Below are positions 4,756 through 5,813 of a DNA stretch of 5,813 nucleotides, one piece after another. The notes beneath the pieces are model-generated. The model searched no databases, was not told where the DNA came from, and was given only the letters and a program-made list of their open reading frames with translations. Each line of letters begins with the position of its first letter. Position 1 is the stretch's first letter. The position numbers and the translations under genes were made by a program. Source of the DNA: Anaerotignum sp. (GTDB lineage Bacteria > Bacillota > Clostridia > Lachnospirales > Anaerotignaceae); NCBI GenBank assembly GCA_017442465.1, contig JAFRZQ010000136.1:1-5813 (forward strand), written 5' to 3'.

Positions 4756-4834
4756 TTTATAGATATACAGTATATTCATATCGATAATTGTAACACATAA
4801 CAGCCATAAAATAAATATAAAATATATCTATAAA
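4756..4834. promoter_or_regulatory. Divergent control region with paired operators
   Basis: A perfect 12-bp inverted repeat, TTTATAGATATA at 4756-4767 and TATATCTATAAA at 4823-4834, places one copy beside each divergent gene. The second copy overlaps the ribosome binding site of the plus-strand gene. Inside lies a perfect 13-bp palindrome, ATATACAGTATAT (4763-4775). TTGTAA at 4788-4793, whose complement is TTACAA, could serve as a -35 on both strands, with TAAATA (4812-4817, plus) and TGTATA (4769-4764, minus) as weak -10 boxes at 18-base spacing. Control by the ribbon-helix-helix protein encoded next to it is a natural inference. Confidence 0.5.
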
Positions 4835-4846
4835 GGAGTGAGACTA

Positions 4847-5050
4847 GTGGCTGTTAAAAGTGTTTCTATCCGAATTGAAGAGGAAATGTTAGAAAAAATT
4901 GGTTATGTTGCAGACTATGAAGGTCGTTCCGTTAATAGCCATATCCTAATTTTGGTTAGAGAAAGTATTAAAAAATTCGAGTCTGAACATGGACCTATCG
5001 AAGGTACAATCAAACCTGATGTAAATGTAAAACCTACTCGCAAAAACTAA
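4847..5050 (+). CDS. Arc-type ribbon-helix-helix DNA-binding protein (67 aa)
   Basis: This is the only plus-strand gene. SVSIRIEEEMLEKIGYVADYEGRS is the typical MetJ/Arc layout: a short beta strand (residues 4-10, KSVSIRI) that inserts in the DNA major groove, then helix A (EEEMLEKIGYVADYEG). SVNSHILILVRESIKKFES follows as helix B of the dimer core. The last 20 residues (GTIKPDVNVKPTRKN) are a basic, probably flexible tail. A GTG at 4847 is chosen because AAAGGAG (4832-4838) is eight bases upstream; a GTG at 4838 lies inside that site. It is likely to be a transcriptional repressor or plasmid-type accessory DNA-binding protein. Its position, divergent from the SLOG cluster with inverted repeats between them, suggests that it controls itself and that cluster. 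A strong terminator follows directly. Confidence 0.85.
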   Translation: MAVKSVSIRIEEEMLEKIGYVADYEGRSVNSHILILVRESIKKFESEHGPIEGTIKPDVNVKPTRKN

Positions 5051-5051
5051 G

Positions 5052-5079
5052 AAAGAGACAGTTTAAACTGTCTCTTTTT
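5052..5079 (+). terminator. Intrinsic terminator of the ribbon-helix-helix gene
   Basis: This is a perfect 26-bp palindrome (5052-5077), with arms of 13 bases meeting in GTTTAAAC, followed by T residues to 5079. It starts two bases after the stop codon. It also abuts the stop of the converging WYL remnant, so the hairpin could serve both strands, although the minus-strand T-run is only three bases. Confidence 0.85.
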
Positions 5080-5437
5080 CATGTAATCTTTTCATTGCCT
5101 ACGAATTGTTTGCAGCTGATATCAGTTAGTGCCAGTAACTCCATTCTGGAAAATGCTCTCGTTCCGATCATCACTTCCACCAGAGCAAACAATTCCTTGT
5201 TGGTCAGAAACCCGTCCATATACAAATGATAACATTTATCCTGATATGAATACTGCCGTTCTGTATTTCCAACTATATCACGAAACTCTGCAAGGAATGT
5301 TTTCAAATCATTGATGCTTCTGGTAACACTTTTCGTAGATACACCATATTCATCTACCAGTTTCTGCACAGCCACATCTTCCCTCGGAGGCAACAGAAGA
5401 AAACTTCTAGCACTCGTTTCTGTTTCGTGTTGTTCAT
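5079..5437 (-). pseudogene. WYL-family HTH regulator remnant, frameshifted and C-terminally truncated
   Basis: A sensible N-terminus, MNNTKQKRVLEVFF...CLRG, begins at the ATG at 5437 but soon leaves frame. The following family sequence, EDVAVQKLVDEYGVS, is in another frame. It continues through the recognition helix (STKSVTRSINDL), then YSYQDKCYHLYMD and LTNKELFALVEVMIGTRAFSRMELL. Adding one G to the GGG at 5383-5381 would join the two as CLRGEDVAVQ, so a one-base deletion is the simplest reading. Intact WYL regulators have about 300 residues with a C-terminal WYL ligand-binding domain. Here the frame ends after about 120, with a divergent tail (ISCKQFVGNEKIT). A TTG at 5393 opens the second frame but has no ribosome binding site. 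Most likely this is a decaying transcription regulator. Confidence 0.7.
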
Positions 5438-5497
5438 ATAATCAACGTCTTTCAGACATGCTAAATAACATAAACTACACACTTATATCATACAGTA

Positions 5498-5522
5498 CAA
5501 AAGCCCCCAGCGACAGGGGGCT
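5498..5522 (-). terminator. Intrinsic terminator of the relaxase gene
   Basis: On the minus strand AGCCCCC (5522-5516) pairs with GGGGGCT (5508-5502) around a 7-base loop, and TTTT(G)T follows. It is 25 bases after the relaxase stop. The plus strand has no T-run after the stem, so it serves the minus strand. Confidence 0.75.
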
Positions 5523-5546
5523 GTCCCAATAAAAAAGCAAAACCCT

Positions 5547-5813
5547 TTAACAGTTAATTCCTTTTGAAAAACCATAATATTCATTCAAAAGTTCTTCTAA
5601 CATTCTTTTTATGTTATCTCCCCATTTTATAAATTCCGATTTACCTTTAGTCCACTTCAACCCTGTCTTAAAACTTACTGAATTCATCACCAGATGAATA
5701 TGTAAATCAGGTTTATCTGTATGAACACCATAAAACAGCTGATATTCCTGTCCTAGATAGTCCGCCAATACTTCTGCCAGAATATATACCACCTGAACAT
5801 CCTGAATTTCTAA
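5547..5813 (-). CDS. Relaxase/mobilization nuclease, C-terminal part (N-terminus outside window)
   Basis: The frame is open to the right edge, so the 88 residues seen are the end of a longer protein; the GTG at 5792 is an internal codon. The segment GVHTDKPDLHIHLVMNSVSF carries the relaxase histidine motif: H31, D33, H38, H40 and N44, counted from the edge. This is the metal-binding part of HUH endonucleases (PF03432 type), which nick oriT to start conjugative transfer. The family pattern continues as KTGLKWTKGKSEFIKWGDNI, corresponding to the usual NSVxFxTGKK region. Most such relaxases have several hundred residues after this motif, but here the protein ends about 45 residues past N44. It is either a short relaxase variant or a truncated one. 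The catalytic tyrosine, normally near the N-terminus, is not in view. A terminator follows. Confidence 0.8.
   Translation of the reverse strand, partial: LEIQDVQVVYILAEVLADYLGQEYQLFYGVHTDKPDLHIHLVMNSVSFKTGLKWTKGKSEFIKWGDNIKRMLEELLNEYYGFSKGINC

Noticed and set aside
5129..5314. Plus-strand 61-codon frame opposite the WYL remnant
   Set aside because: It is antisense to sequence with clear WYL-regulator similarity and has no ribosome binding site.
1..5813. CRISPR array, tRNA, rRNA or insertion-sequence ends
   Set aside because: No regularly spaced direct repeats, cloverleaf-like sequence, rRNA motif or IS terminal repeats with a transposase gene are seen. The repeated TTTTCAGACA units at 1298-1399 are paired and inverted, fitting recombinase half-sites rather than CRISPR.

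Overview
The window looks like part of a mobile or accessory element (plasmid, integrative element or its remnant) of a low-GC Bacillota, most likely a gut Clostridia/Lachnospiraceae member. The grounds are strong AGGAGG-type ribosome binding sites, AT-rich intergenic DNA, and the gene families present: relaxase, serine resolvase, excisionase-like HTH, DUF3990, DUF960 and an amidoligase/GATase pair. No 16S or core gene is present, so the taxonomy is inference. All genes except one small regulator lie on the minus strand, so the region reads from right to left.

Right end (5813-5052): the 3' part of a HUH relaxase enters from outside the window and stops soon after its histidine motif. A minus-strand terminator follows. 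Next is a WYL-type HTH regulator, broken by an apparent one-base deletion and missing its C-terminal half.

Centre right (5079-3950): a ribbon-helix-helix regulator on the plus strand is divergent from a three-gene minus-strand cluster. The cluster encodes a SLOG-fold protein, a 61-aa two-helix membrane protein and a 68-aa four-cysteine protein. The shared intergenic region carries a perfect 12-bp inverted repeat and a 13-bp palindrome, which are plausible operators.

Centre (3895-1401): an AT-rich leader with a terminator-like hairpin precedes a tightly packed cassette: DUF960 protein, an amidoligase with three N-terminal Cys4 zinc-type modules, and a class II glutamine amidotransferase. Spacing and overlapping ribosome binding sites suggest one operon. 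In the likely scheme, the amidotransferase releases ammonia from glutamine and the amidoligase forms an amide or peptide-like bond; the substrate is unknown.

Centre left (1400-550): a compact 122-bp array of six half-sites in three dyads (28, 33 and 30 bp) precedes a serine recombinase. It matches the architecture of a Tn3-type res site with its resolvase, which would resolve multimers or cointegrates. A 32-codon ORF may be coupled to the end of the recombinase.

Left end (550-1): an excisionase-like HTH gene has its ribosome binding site inside a predicted RNA stem. A strong promoter overlapped by two mirror-image 16-bp operators then drives a DUF3990 gene (putative ADP-ribosyltransferase-like toxin) that runs off the left edge.
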